The position numbers were made by a program, and so were the translations under genes. From Treponema sp. (lineage in GTDB: Bacteria; Spirochaetota; Spirochaetia; Treponematales; Treponemataceae): a DNA stretch of 64,000 nt. Every line of letters begins with the position of its first letter. Position 1 is the stretch's first letter. A model generated the notes under the pieces. That model searched no databases, was not told the origin of the DNA, and was given only the letters and a program-made list of their open reading frames with translations. The stretch spans positions 1 through 64,000 of the forward strand of contig JAFZOJ010000134.1 of the NCBI GenBank assembly GCA_017550685.1, given 5' to 3'. Shown one piece after another: positions 1-6,139 of the stretch.

Positions 1-90
1 AAAGAATCAAGACTTGCAGAACGAAGAGAAAAACTTCATACTGCAGATATCAACAGAAAAGCTTATTGGCTGCAACAGCAGCAGGCTTAA
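1..90 (+). CDS. 3' end of an unidentified protein gene (partial)
   Basis: The first base is already inside an open frame that ends with TAA at 88-90. The 29 visible residues are charged and end in a run of four glutamines and an alanine, consistent with a helical tail. No family can be named from so little. The stop overlaps the stop of the convergent minus-strand gene by a few bases, so this gene probably marks the chromosomal border of the cassette array to its right. Confidence 0.55.
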   Translation, partial: KESRLAERREKLHTADINRKAYWLQQQQA

Positions 91-764
91 ACCACCTTAT
101 AAGCTTTCCTAAAAAAGTCCAAGTTCACTTTGGGCAGGACAGTTTCTTTATAAGTAGATTTATCTTTTATTTTAAGGGCTGTTCCTTCCTTTAGTAATGT
201 CCAGGTTTTTGATTTTAAATTTGGTTTATTACGTAACCTTACATTAGAATCATTTATCATTGCTTTAGTTTCTTGAATAGGTGACGGAGATGAAATTCTA
301 TAAAAATGCGTTCCTTTAGTGTATGAAACTGAATCAAATATAATTTCATTCTCATCTACAATTGAAAAATATAATATTTCTTTTTCATTAACAGCTCCAT
401 ATTTTTCAAATCCCTTTATATTTAAGGATTCTTCGGGACTGTTTATATATGGACTAAGTCTATAACATTCAAAAAATATTTTATTGTCTTCTTGATAAAC
501 TTTTCGGATTTCCCATGGAGAGATTCCGCCGATGTAAAAAACACCTTTTTCTTCTTCTTCTGAATAATCGATAATTATAAAATCATTTTTTATGTAATTA
601 AATTTATTGTCCCAGTTTTGAAGTTTATAATTTCCATTCTTGATATACCAATCACAAATTGAAACAGAAGTCCAGGAACCTTTATAAGAGAAATTATTCG
701 TTTCTTCTGAATGGCATAATATTGAAGAGAACAATAAAAGTAATACAAAAAAATATTTTTTCAT
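87..764 (-). CDS. Exported SH3-like hypothetical protein, last cassette gene
   Basis: The start is the ATG at 764, four codons inside the longer frame, because AAGGA lies just upstream. The 225-residue product has a lysine start and a hydrophobic segment ending in SSILC, so it is exported; the cysteine may be a relaxed spirochaetal lipobox. Near residues 170-205 the pattern NVRLRNKPNLKSKTW followed by LLKEGTALKI resembles bacterial SH3 (SH3b) repeats, which often bind cell-wall peptides; this part is inference. Upstream lies the conserved cassette leader that follows an attC core, but no attC follows the stop, so it is either the terminal cassette or the array edge. Confidence 0.7.
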   Translation of the reverse strand: MKKYFFVLLLLFSSILCHSEETNNFSYKGSWTSVSICDWYIKNGNYKLQNWDNKFNYIKNDFIIIDYSEEEEKGVFYIGGISPWEIRKVYQEDNKIFFECYRLSPYINSPEESLNIKGFEKYGAVNEKEILYFSIVDENEIIFDSVSYTKGTHFYRISSPSPIQETKAMINDSNVRLRNKPNLKSKTWTLLKEGTALKIKDKSTYKETVLPKVNLDFFRKAYKVV

Positions 765-798
765 TTTATCCTTCAAAAGTGCCCCAATGCGGGCGTCA

Positions 799-816
799 GC
801 ATAACCTTTGTTATGC
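799..816 (-). repeat. Collapsed attC site (R'' and R' cores only)
   Basis: On the minus strand the sequence is GCATAACAAAGGTTATGC: the two 7-bp cores face each other across four bases. The same AACAAAGGTT opens both complete attC sites, so a deletion from GGTT to the distal GTTATG would produce this remnant. The stop codon of higA (811-813) lies inside the first core. The normal leader GACGCCCGCATTGGGG follows toward the next gene. The L boxes and extrahelical bases needed by IntI are gone, so the site is probably inactive. Confidence 0.7.
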
Positions 817-1110
817 TATTTGTTTACAACTTGGAATTTTTTTCAAATCATTTTCAAGTTTTTTCTGCATTTCTCTTAGGTCAAGTTCATTCTGCATATT
901 AAGCCAGAATTTAGAAGTTGTTCCAAAATATTTTGAAAGCCTGAGAGACATTTCTACAGAAATTTTTCTTTTATTATGTACTAAGTCCAAAATAGAACTT
1001 GTTGAAACTCCTATATCTTTTGCAAGACGATAAGGTGTTATTTCAAGAGGTTCTAAAAATTCTTCTACAAGAATATCGCCAATTTTTGGCAGTTCAAATT
1101 TTTCATCCAT
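811..1110 (-). CDS. higA: HigA-family antitoxin (XRE regulator)
   Basis: The 99-residue protein matches the HigA/VapI antitoxin layout: an N-terminal GDILVEEFLEPLEITPYRLA segment, then a helix-turn-helix around residues 28-60 (GVSTSSILDLVHNKRKIS) and the family motif YFGTTSKFWLNMQ. HigA binds and neutralises the HigB ribosome-dependent mRNase and represses its own promoter. AAGGAG overlaps the end of the upstream toxin frame, so it is the second gene of a higBA pair. The stop codon lies in the collapsed attC core, showing it is the cassette's last gene. The protein looks intact. Confidence 0.9.
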   Translation of the reverse strand: MDEKFELPKIGDILVEEFLEPLEITPYRLAKDIGVSTSSILDLVHNKRKISVEMSLRLSKYFGTTSKFWLNMQNELDLREMQKKLENDLKKIPSCKQIA

Positions 1111-1121
1111 AAGTAGTCTCC

Positions 1122-1402
1122 TTAGTGGTAGTCCACTATCTGAACTTCATAAGCCTCATTATTTTGAAACTTAAACTGTATTCGCCACTGATCATTGATT
1201 CTTATTGAACAATAATCTTTTAAATTTCCAGACAAATGTTCAAACTTATTTCCTTGCGGAATTTTCAAATCTTCTTCTGACTCCGCTGAATGAATAATGA
1301 GCAGTTTTGCAAATGCCCTCTTATGAATTTCAGGCGGAAGCTTCGGTGATTTTTTACCATTCCAGATCTTTTCAGTTTCGGAATTGCCGAATGTTTTATC
1401 AT
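1122..1402 (-). pseudogene. higB: HigB-family toxin gene with a one-base frameshift near its start
   Basis: From about 1394 to the stop at 1122 one frame encodes a clear RelE/HigB toxin: it contains ETEKIWNGKKSPKLPPEIH, FEHLSGNLKDYCSIRINDQW and ends EVQIVDYH, the family's hallmark C-terminus. That frame has no ATG, GTG or TTG start. The only suitable ATG (1402) reads M-I-K-H-S in another frame. One extra A in the A4 run (1394-1397 on the opposite strand) would give M-I-K-T-F-G-N-S and join the frames exactly. It is therefore a frameshifted toxin, a phase-variable gene or a sequencing error. RelE toxins cleave mRNA on the ribosome. Confidence 0.75.
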
Positions 1403-1408
1403 ATCTAT

Positions 1409-1437
1409 AGTATATGCTATACAGATATATCTGTCAA
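1409..1437 (-). promoter_or_regulatory. higBA promoter with palindromic operator
   Basis: On the minus strand TTGACA (1432-1437), a 17-base spacer and TATACT (1409-1414) form a near-consensus sigma-70 promoter. The expected start of transcription falls on or next to the A of the ATG at 1402, so the mRNA would be leaderless. A perfect 14-bp palindrome, ACAGATATATCTGT, covers the -35 box (1421-1434), and a second imperfect palindrome, TATAGTATATGCTATA, covers the -10 box. These are likely HigA operators. Confidence 0.7.
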
Positions 1438-1463
1438 GAAGATATAATTTAAAATTATTTAAA

Positions 1464-1751
1464 TCATGAAAAGTATTTATCATGACAAGGAAATATTAAT
1501 ATCATTAATACTATAAATTCTAAAAAATAAATTAAATAAAACAAGCCAGGATTATTTTCATAATAATCATAAATTTTTTCCGGAATAAAATGGACAAGTA
1601 ACAATATGAAAATTGAAAATCCTATTAAAAATGGGATTTTATCAAGTACGGCAAAAACATTTAAGCCTAGTAACGATAGGATTTCACATATAATTAATAG
1701 AGCGACTAGTGTTATTCCACCAAAAAATCTTTCTGTTTCATTGTTTTTCAT
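1464..1751 (-). CDS. Small membrane protein, cassette gene
   Basis: This 95-residue protein has three predicted membrane segments (around residues 12-34, 38-57 and 70-88) separated by short charged loops, one of them EKIYDYYENNP. I do not recognise the family. It follows the exported protein at 1789 by about 37 bases with no attC between them, so the two may share one cassette or an intervening attC has been lost. Only a weak ribosome binding site is visible. Confidence 0.55.
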   Translation of the reverse strand: MKNNETERFFGGITLVALLIICEILSLLGLNVFAVLDKIPFLIGFSIFILLLVHFIPEKIYDYYENNPGLFYLIYFLEFIVLMILIFPCHDKYFS

Positions 1752-1788
1752 TTTTTCAGCAAGCTTGACTCGATTAAAAAATATTCTT

Positions 1789-2298
1789 TTATTCTAGTCT
1801 TTCACCATAACCACTTCCAGTACCCTTAAAAATAAAATCAACTGTAGCATTCTTGCTGATTCTTTTACCAGGTATTGCAGAACTTGTTATTCCGTCTTTA
1901 TAAAAATCATAATCTTCATTGTTTTTAAACTTCAGTATCCAGCCTGACGGTAATTCAACACAATATCCCCATTCAAACCAATATTCAATTTTAATCCCCT
2001 TTATGTTTTTTACCTTAGAAAAGGTATCTTCAACTTTTATATTTTCTTCAGTACACTTTTCAACCGAAGCTAGGCATATAAACTGAACATATCCATTTTC
2101 ATCTACACCTAAATGATATTTCGTATTATTTTCTGTCCATTCATATAAATTTTGAAATTGAGATGGAGCTGAAAGTATTAAATGATTCTCAATTTTTACA
2201 GCATCTTTTGGAACTTTAGAACCTATTTCTAATTTTGTTAAAGAGAATGCAGGTAAAAGAATAAATAATAATAAAATTATACAAATACTTTTTTTCAT
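1789..2298 (-). CDS. Exported hypothetical protein, cassette gene
   Basis: The ATG at 2298 is preferred over the in-frame ATG at 2337, because the latter lies in the attC core and GGAAGGAAA sits directly before 2298. The 169-residue product begins MKKSICIILLLFILLPAFS, a clear signal peptide, and continues as a soluble domain with a YHLGVDENGYVQF segment and a glycine-rich C-terminus. No family is recognised. The gene begins 36 bases after a complete attC core, the usual position for the first gene of a cassette. Confidence 0.65.
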   Translation of the reverse strand: MKKSICIILLLFILLPAFSLTKLEIGSKVPKDAVKIENHLILSAPSQFQNLYEWTENNTKYHLGVDENGYVQFICLASVEKCTEENIKVEDTFSKVKNIKGIKIEYWFEWGYCVELPSGWILKFKNNEDYDFYKDGITSSAIPGKRISKNATVDFIFKGTGSGYGERLE

Positions 2299-2333
2299 TT
2301 TTCCTTCCCAAAAAGCAGCCCAGTAGGCTGTCG

Positions 2334-2396
2334 CCATAACAACGGGTTGTACCGCAGCTGGCTTGACCCGCCGTCGGCTACGAACCTTTGTTATGT
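2334..2396 (-). repeat. Complete 63-bp attC site
   Basis: Read on the minus strand the site runs from ACATAAC to GTTATGG. The outer boxes ACATAACAA and TTGTTATG pair. Inside, GGTTCGTAGCCG pairs with CGGTACAACC, leaving a C and a G unpaired on one side: the extrahelical bases that define attC polarity. The loop holds a further GC-rich segment. It lies directly after the DUF2442 gene, so it is that cassette's attC, and is about 90 percent identical by eye to the site at 3471. Confidence 0.88.
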
Positions 2397-2398
2397 GA

Positions 2399-2638
2399 TT
2401 ATTTCACTTTGACACTTTTCTCATACAGGTATTCTGGGCATATATCAAGTTTTTCATTCCACATTACTGTATGATGATGTACTTTTGCAGTCATAAAATA
2501 ATTGATATCACGTAAAGGTTCATTTATTTTATCTTCTAATAATGGAGTAAAATCAAATACTCGTTTTTTTCCACCTTCAAAAGTGAGAAACAACTTATAA
2601 TCCTTTGTAGGTTCTACACTAATTACAGCCCATTTCAT
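2399..2638 (-). CDS. DUF2442 family protein
   Basis: The start is the ATG at 2638, with AAGGAGG seven bases upstream; the longer frame would overlap the preceding gene. The 79-residue product has the DUF2442 pattern: VISVEPTKDYKLFLTFEGG, then FDFTPLL, a LRDINYF segment and the ending LDICPEYLYEKS. It is 10 bases downstream of a DUF4160 gene, a pairing found in many bacteria. Some authors treat such pairs as toxin-antitoxin-like, but I cannot confirm that from sequence. The attC begins three bases after its stop. Confidence 0.85.
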   Translation of the reverse strand: MKWAVISVEPTKDYKLFLTFEGGKKRVFDFTPLLEDKINEPLRDINYFMTAKVHHHTVMWNEKLDICPEYLYEKSVKVK

Positions 2639-2648
2639 TTTGACCTCC

Positions 2649-2921
2649 TTATACGAGCGGAGCGATATTACGCAAATCCATTTTCTTTGTTGCAAGTTCC
2701 CAGTTTTGCAAAAGTTCATCTCTATGAATTTCGCACCATGCAAGAATTAATCTTAATTTATTTTTAGGCATTTTTCCTTCTGTTTTTTTACACTTATGAA
2801 TGTCAATTACACATTCCAAATCGCCGTAGAAAACATGAAAATGAGGTGGATTATGCTCTCGGCCATTATTATACATATAAACTGAAAGTCCATAAAATTC
2901 ACTTATACTTGGCATTTTCAT
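2649..2921 (-). CDS. DUF4160 family protein
   Basis: The 90-residue protein shows the DUF4160 signature: MPSISEFYGLSVYMY near the start, the histidine-rich EHNPPHFHVFYGD motif around residues 22-34, and the closing ELLQNWELATKK plus IAPL. GAGGAG precedes the ATG at 2921. It is cotranscribed with the DUF2442 gene and has its own promoter just after a terminator, so this cassette is expressed independently of the array promoter, as toxin-antitoxin cassettes usually are. The biochemical activity of the family is not established. Confidence 0.85.
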   Translation of the reverse strand: MKMPSISEFYGLSVYMYNNGREHNPPHFHVFYGDLECVIDIHKCKKTEGKMPKNKLRLILAWCEIHRDELLQNWELATKKMDLRNIAPLV

Positions 2922-2943
2922 ACTCCTCTAGTTTAGATATTTA

Positions 2944-2952
2944 ATTATATCA
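2944..2952 (-). promoter_or_regulatory. Extended -10 promoter for the DUF4160-DUF2442 pair
   Basis: On the minus strand TGATATAAT is a perfect extended -10 element (TGnTATAAT). No convincing -35 box is present, which is usual for this class. Transcription would begin near 2937, leaving a leader of about 15 bases that carries GAGGAG before the ATG at 2921. Confidence 0.6.
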
Positions 2953-2960
2953 CATTTTTA

Positions 2961-2993
2961 ATAAAAAGACAGATAAGCTTGACTTGTCTGTCT
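2961..2993 (-). terminator. Rho-independent terminator after the exported protein gene at 3066
   Basis: On the minus strand AGACAGA pairs with TCTGTCT, with an inner AG/CT pair, and is followed by TTTTTAT. It separates the gene at 3066-3437 from the promoter of the DUF4160 pair. Confidence 0.6.
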
Positions 2994-3065
2994 TTCACTA
3001 GTTTAGAAGAGAAATACTGCAAGGAATTCGGATACCTGTGATTATATTAACCATTACTCAGTTAA

Positions 3066-3437
3066 TTATTCTTCAAAATCGAAAACAGGCATATTGTCAG
3101 GAAGGAAGATTAAGAATTTCTGATATCCTTTTATCCATTCACCATTATCAACCCACATAGGAGAAGTCAGCAAAACATACAACCATTTTCCTGACTTATT
3201 ATTTTGAACATCATTTTTTAGAATTTCTAAAACAGTTACCTTCATTCCTCCTTCGTGATTTAGCGTCCTGTATTTAATTTCGGATGAGTAAGTTTTTTCT
3301 GTTCGTAAATCGATCTTGTCCATTATCGTAAACGAAGACAGTTCTTTTATTCTGGAATGATCTGTTAATATGATACCATGGGCAAATAAAAAAAGAGAAA
3401 GAAAATTCAAACATATAAAAAAACAAATTTTTTTCAT
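3066..3437 (-). CDS. Exported hypothetical protein, cassette gene
   Basis: The ATG at 3437 follows GGAGGAAG and starts MKKICFFICLNFLSLFLFAHG, a signal peptide. An in-frame ATG at 3479 inside the attC core would add 14 residues and is unlikely to be used. The mature part (about 100 residues) holds the GKWLYVLLTSPMWVDNGEWI segment, reminiscent of SH3-like domains, and an acidic end. It directly follows attC 3471-3533, so it is the first gene of its cassette. No attC follows it, only a terminator, so its own attC may have been lost. Confidence 0.65.
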   Translation of the reverse strand: MKKICFFICLNFLSLFLFAHGIILTDHSRIKELSSFTIMDKIDLRTEKTYSSEIKYRTLNHEGGMKVTVLEILKNDVQNNKSGKWLYVLLTSPMWVDNGEWIKGYQKFLIFLPDNMPVFDFEE

Positions 3438-3470
3438 TCTTCCTCCAAAAGCTCCCCAGTGCAGGCGTCC

Positions 3471-3533
3471 ACATAACAACTGGTTGTACCGCAGGCAGCT
3501 TGACCGCCTGTCGGCTACGAACCTTTGTTATGT
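3471..3533 (-). repeat. Complete 63-bp attC site
   Basis: Same architecture as the site at 2334: cores ACATAAC and GTTATGT on the minus strand, paired outer boxes, and GGTTCGTAGCCG opposite CGGTACAACC with two extrahelical bases. Most differences lie in the GC-rich loop. It follows the stop of the YARHG gene by about 45 bases and is that cassette's attC. Confidence 0.88.
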
Positions 3534-3577
3534 GATTTATAAATATATAATACGTTCTTATACTCTCATATGTTTTA

Positions 3578-4360
3578 TTATCTAAAAAACTCTTTTTGTC
3601 CAAGAATAAGACTATTATTCTTTTCATCAATAAAATAAGGATAACGTAAATCTATACTTTTAGATAGAGTAACATCAATATATTCATTATCTTTAAATTC
3701 TACTTTATTTCTTTTTTCATAATCTTCATAAATATATTTATGATTTATTAATTGAATTTTATTTATATGAATTATCAAGAAACCATTCTCGCATATATAT
3801 GTTCCTTCATATGAAACAATATCATTAAAATAGAATTTTGGTAGGCTATATTTTACCATTTTTTTTCCATTTTTCGGATCTTCCCATAAATGGATTTCAC
3901 TTAAGTCACAGTATCCACTTAGGTCAAAACATCTCCAATAACCATCAGGAATTTCTTCAGAAATATTATATCCATTTTCATATAATAGAATTAAATTTAT
4001 ATTTTTAATTTCAGTTTCTGATAATAAACTATCAACATCATCATAAATAGGCTTATACCATTCAAAATATTTTAAGAAATAATTACTTAAATCTGAAGAT
4101 TTAAATATTTTACCATGTTTTGCATATATAATGTTACGTAATAATCTTAATTCGTCTTTTGACAGAAATGCTAAAGCATCTGAAATAAATAAGTTTTCTG
4201 TTAATTCTACATTACCTGCTAGAATTTTCTTAGGAATAAAAATATCTTCCCAATAATTTTTAGTCACATTAAACTGACCAAGATAATCATGGCCAGTAAT
4301 GGAAAAAACTTTAGATATAAATAAATAAAAAAATAAAGTAAATATGAGAATTTTTTTCAT
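3578..4360 (-). CDS. Exported YARHG-domain protein, first cassette gene
   Basis: The 260-residue product begins with a signal peptide (MKKILIFTLFFYLFISKVFS). Residues 68-104 match the YARHG domain: KDELRLLRNIIYAKHGKIF, then YFLKYFEWYKP. YARHG domains occur in extracellular or envelope proteins and are thought to act at the cell surface; no enzyme activity is known. The rest is an unrecognised beta-rich region. It is the cassette nearest the array promoter (4420-4425), so it should be the best expressed. AGAGGT lies upstream of the ATG. Confidence 0.8.
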   Translation of the reverse strand: MKKILIFTLFFYLFISKVFSITGHDYLGQFNVTKNYWEDIFIPKKILAGNVELTENLFISDALAFLSKDELRLLRNIIYAKHGKIFKSSDLSNYFLKYFEWYKPIYDDVDSLLSETEIKNINLILLYENGYNISEEIPDGYWRCFDLSGYCDLSEIHLWEDPKNGKKMVKYSLPKFYFNDIVSYEGTYICENGFLIIHINKIQLINHKYIYEDYEKRNKVEFKDNEYIDVTLSKSIDLRYPYFIDEKNNSLILGQKEFFR

Positions 4361-4408
4361 ATATTACCTCTGATTATATTTTTTTTAAGCGCCCCAGTGC
4401 GGGTGTCC

Positions 4409-4425
4409 ACATAACATAGATTATA
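4409..4425 (-). promoter_or_regulatory. Array-end recombination half site with adjoining promoter
   Basis: The minus strand has GTTATGT (4409-4415) and the cassette leader GGACACCCGCACTGGGG, but no complete attC upstream, so this is an attI-like end or the half of an attC left at the array border. TATAAT (4420-4425) lies five bases upstream, putting the transcription start inside the core. This would serve as the array (Pc-like) promoter. No good -35 box is present; a perfect palindrome occupies that position. Confidence 0.55.
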
Positions 4426-4431
4426 CGTATC

Positions 4432-4452
4432 CTGTATAAAAATTTTATACAG
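4432..4452. repeat. Perfect 21-bp palindrome upstream of the array promoter
   Basis: CTGTATAAAA, one central base, then TTTTATACAG. Further CTGTATAAG (about 4464) and CTTATACAG (4534-4542) arms repeat the same half site in opposite orientation across the 4430-4545 gap. A dimeric regulator could bind here and control the cassette promoter on one side and whatever lies past the cyclase gene's 3' end on the other. Confidence 0.5.
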
Positions 4453-4588
4453 ATAAAATAAATCTGTATAAGTCTTTTTGAACCGAAACGTATTTATTCA
4501 TATTAACATAAAATACATTTAATTCATAGGAATCTTATACAGACCATTATAAATCTTATTTCTTCTTTCGTCTGAAACGATGAAAAGC

Positions 4589-6091
4589 CTATCTTCTTCT
4601 TCTGTCAAGGCCGCTTTGTTTGTAGAATAATTCTTTGTCTTGGTACATGGCGGAATCGGCCTGGTGTTCTAGTTCGTCGATTGTGGATGACGTGTTTTCT
4701 TTAACGGTTGCGTAGCCTATTGAAAGATAGAGGTTTTGATTATAGACGCCTTTCCATTCTTTTGTTTTTTGATTTATGGCGGTTTTTAATTCTTCAGGAT
4801 TCTGGGTATCAATGATTATCATAAACTCATCACCGCCGGTGCGGTATGCCTTGCCTTTATTTTGAACACTTGCACTGATGCAGCTGGCAGCGGCTTTTAT
4901 TAGTTCATCTCCGGCAATGTGGCCGTTAGTATCGTTTGCTCTCTTAAGACCGTTTACATCAATGGAGAACATGACCAGATCTTTTTCAAGCTTATGTTTT
5001 CTTAATTCCTTTAAATCTTCATCATACGAGCGGCGGTTAAAAAGTCTTGTCATTTCGTCGGTTATGGAAATCTTTATGAGGTTTTCTTCACGGCGTTTTT
5101 CTTCATCTACATTCCGGATTGTGTAAATTACCAGGTTTGGAATTCCATTTGTATCTGAATCTACTGTAATATATTGTGCACGGAACCAGCCTGAATCAAC
5201 ATCTACAAATTCTGCACTGATAACTTTTTTATTTGTAAGACGCGAGCGCACGGTCTGGATATTTGTAAACTGCATAAAACTATCAAGCTGCTCAGGCAAA
5301 ATCTTTTCATTTATTTTTTGATTCATAAGGGTTTGCGTCTGATTATCCAGATCAATATCATGCCTGGTCTGAGTAGGGTCGCGCAAAGATGTTTCTGTTT
5401 TATTTACAAAATCAATAAGATTTACATGGTCATAAATTTCGGCCATAGAGTCCAGAATTTCCATTTTTTCATTCATGGATTTTTTCTGCTCTTTGATTAT
5501 TATTTTTTGTGAATGAAGGTTTTTAAAATATCCGAGTGTGAGCTTGCCAATAATAAAGCCCGAAACAAACATGATTATAAGCTCAATCGTAAAGCCGCTA
5601 ACCTTATCAATAAAATAAGCCAGGGGTGTGTCATAATCGGATCGTACATTTGCAAAATAGGTTGAGTTATACCAGGTAGAAATTACAAGGAATATATAAT
5701 TCAAGCCGGAAGCATAAAAATACAGATATTTTTCGCAGAAAAGCAGACTTAAAAGCGGAACGACAAACCAGCAGATATAAATGCCTACATTGTGGCAGGT
5801 CATATATAAGATAATTGCATCCAAAGTTGTAAGGGCAAATATAAAGGTAATGGCCTTGCCGGGAAACTTTTTACACAAAAAAAGATGAAATGCTGCCAGA
5901 ACCGCAAGAACCAAAGAAATAATTACACAGGTAATATATTTAACCTCGGCAAAAAGACCAAGCTTTAGTGCCAGGGCAATGGCAGGGCCTGCTAAAATAA
6001 AGAACCACAAAACCCTGTTCATGTATTTATTTACTTTAATGCGGTTTGCTTTGAGAAACTCTTCATATTCTGCAGAAATATTGCCCTGCAT
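4589..6091 (-). CDS. Membrane-bound diguanylate cyclase (GGDEF)
   Basis: The start is the ATG at 6091, with GGAG six bases upstream; a TTG further out is less likely. The N-terminal 200 residues hold about six membrane segments, followed by a short coiled linker, a PAS-like stretch and a GGDEF domain near residues 330-490. The signature RTGGDEF is intact, as is the ITDEMTRLFNRRSYD entry motif, so it should condense two GTP into cyclic di-GMP. No RxxD inhibitory site precedes GGDEF. The signal sensed by the membrane part is unknown. It borders the cassette array but has normal chromosomal composition. Confidence 0.88.
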   Translation of the reverse strand: MQGNISAEYEEFLKANRIKVNKYMNRVLWFFILAGPAIALALKLGLFAEVKYITCVIISLVLAVLAAFHLFLCKKFPGKAITFIFALTTLDAIILYMTCHNVGIYICWFVVPLLSLLFCEKYLYFYASGLNYIFLVISTWYNSTYFANVRSDYDTPLAYFIDKVSGFTIELIIMFVSGFIIGKLTLGYFKNLHSQKIIIKEQKKSMNEKMEILDSMAEIYDHVNLIDFVNKTETSLRDPTQTRHDIDLDNQTQTLMNQKINEKILPEQLDSFMQFTNIQTVRSRLTNKKVISAEFVDVDSGWFRAQYITVDSDTNGIPNLVIYTIRNVDEEKRREENLIKISITDEMTRLFNRRSYDEDLKELRKHKLEKDLVMFSIDVNGLKRANDTNGHIAGDELIKAAASCISASVQNKGKAYRTGGDEFMIIIDTQNPEELKTAINQKTKEWKGVYNQNLYLSIGYATVKENTSSTIDELEHQADSAMYQDKELFYKQSGLDRRRR

Positions 6092-6139
6092 GTTGTACTC
6101 CATATGCAAATATTAGAATACATTTTAACACACAATTGA

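Larger units (their letters stand above)
2928..3007. repeat. Two direct repeats CTAGTTTAGA around the DUF4160 promoter
   Basis: CTAGTTTAGA occurs at 2928-2937 and again at 2998-3007, seven turns apart (70 bp start to start). The first copy covers the expected transcription start of the DUF4160 gene; the second lies beyond the upstream terminator. They may be operator half-sites for autoregulation, or a duplication left by insertion of the intervening segment. Confidence 0.45.
780..4415 (-). mobile_element. Integron cassette array without integrase (CALIN-like)
   Basis: Four places carry the same core (GTTATG on the minus strand) followed by a conserved leader of about 35 bases. Two are full 63-bp attC sites, one is collapsed to 18 bp and one is a half site at the array end. 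All genes between them point the same way, are small and mostly encode exported or toxin-antitoxin-like proteins, as expected of cassettes. No tyrosine recombinase gene is visible in the window. The GTTATG core resembles attC sites of Treponema and Vibrio integrons (family knowledge). Whether the array is still mobile cannot be told from here. Confidence 0.75.

Noticed and set aside
1265..1483. Independent 72-residue minus-strand protein
   Set aside because: It is the shifted frame of the higB toxin and includes the MIKHSAIP misread at its original start.
1751..1789. attC remnant between the two cassette genes
   Set aside because: Only GTCAAGC is shared with the attC loop, too short to support.
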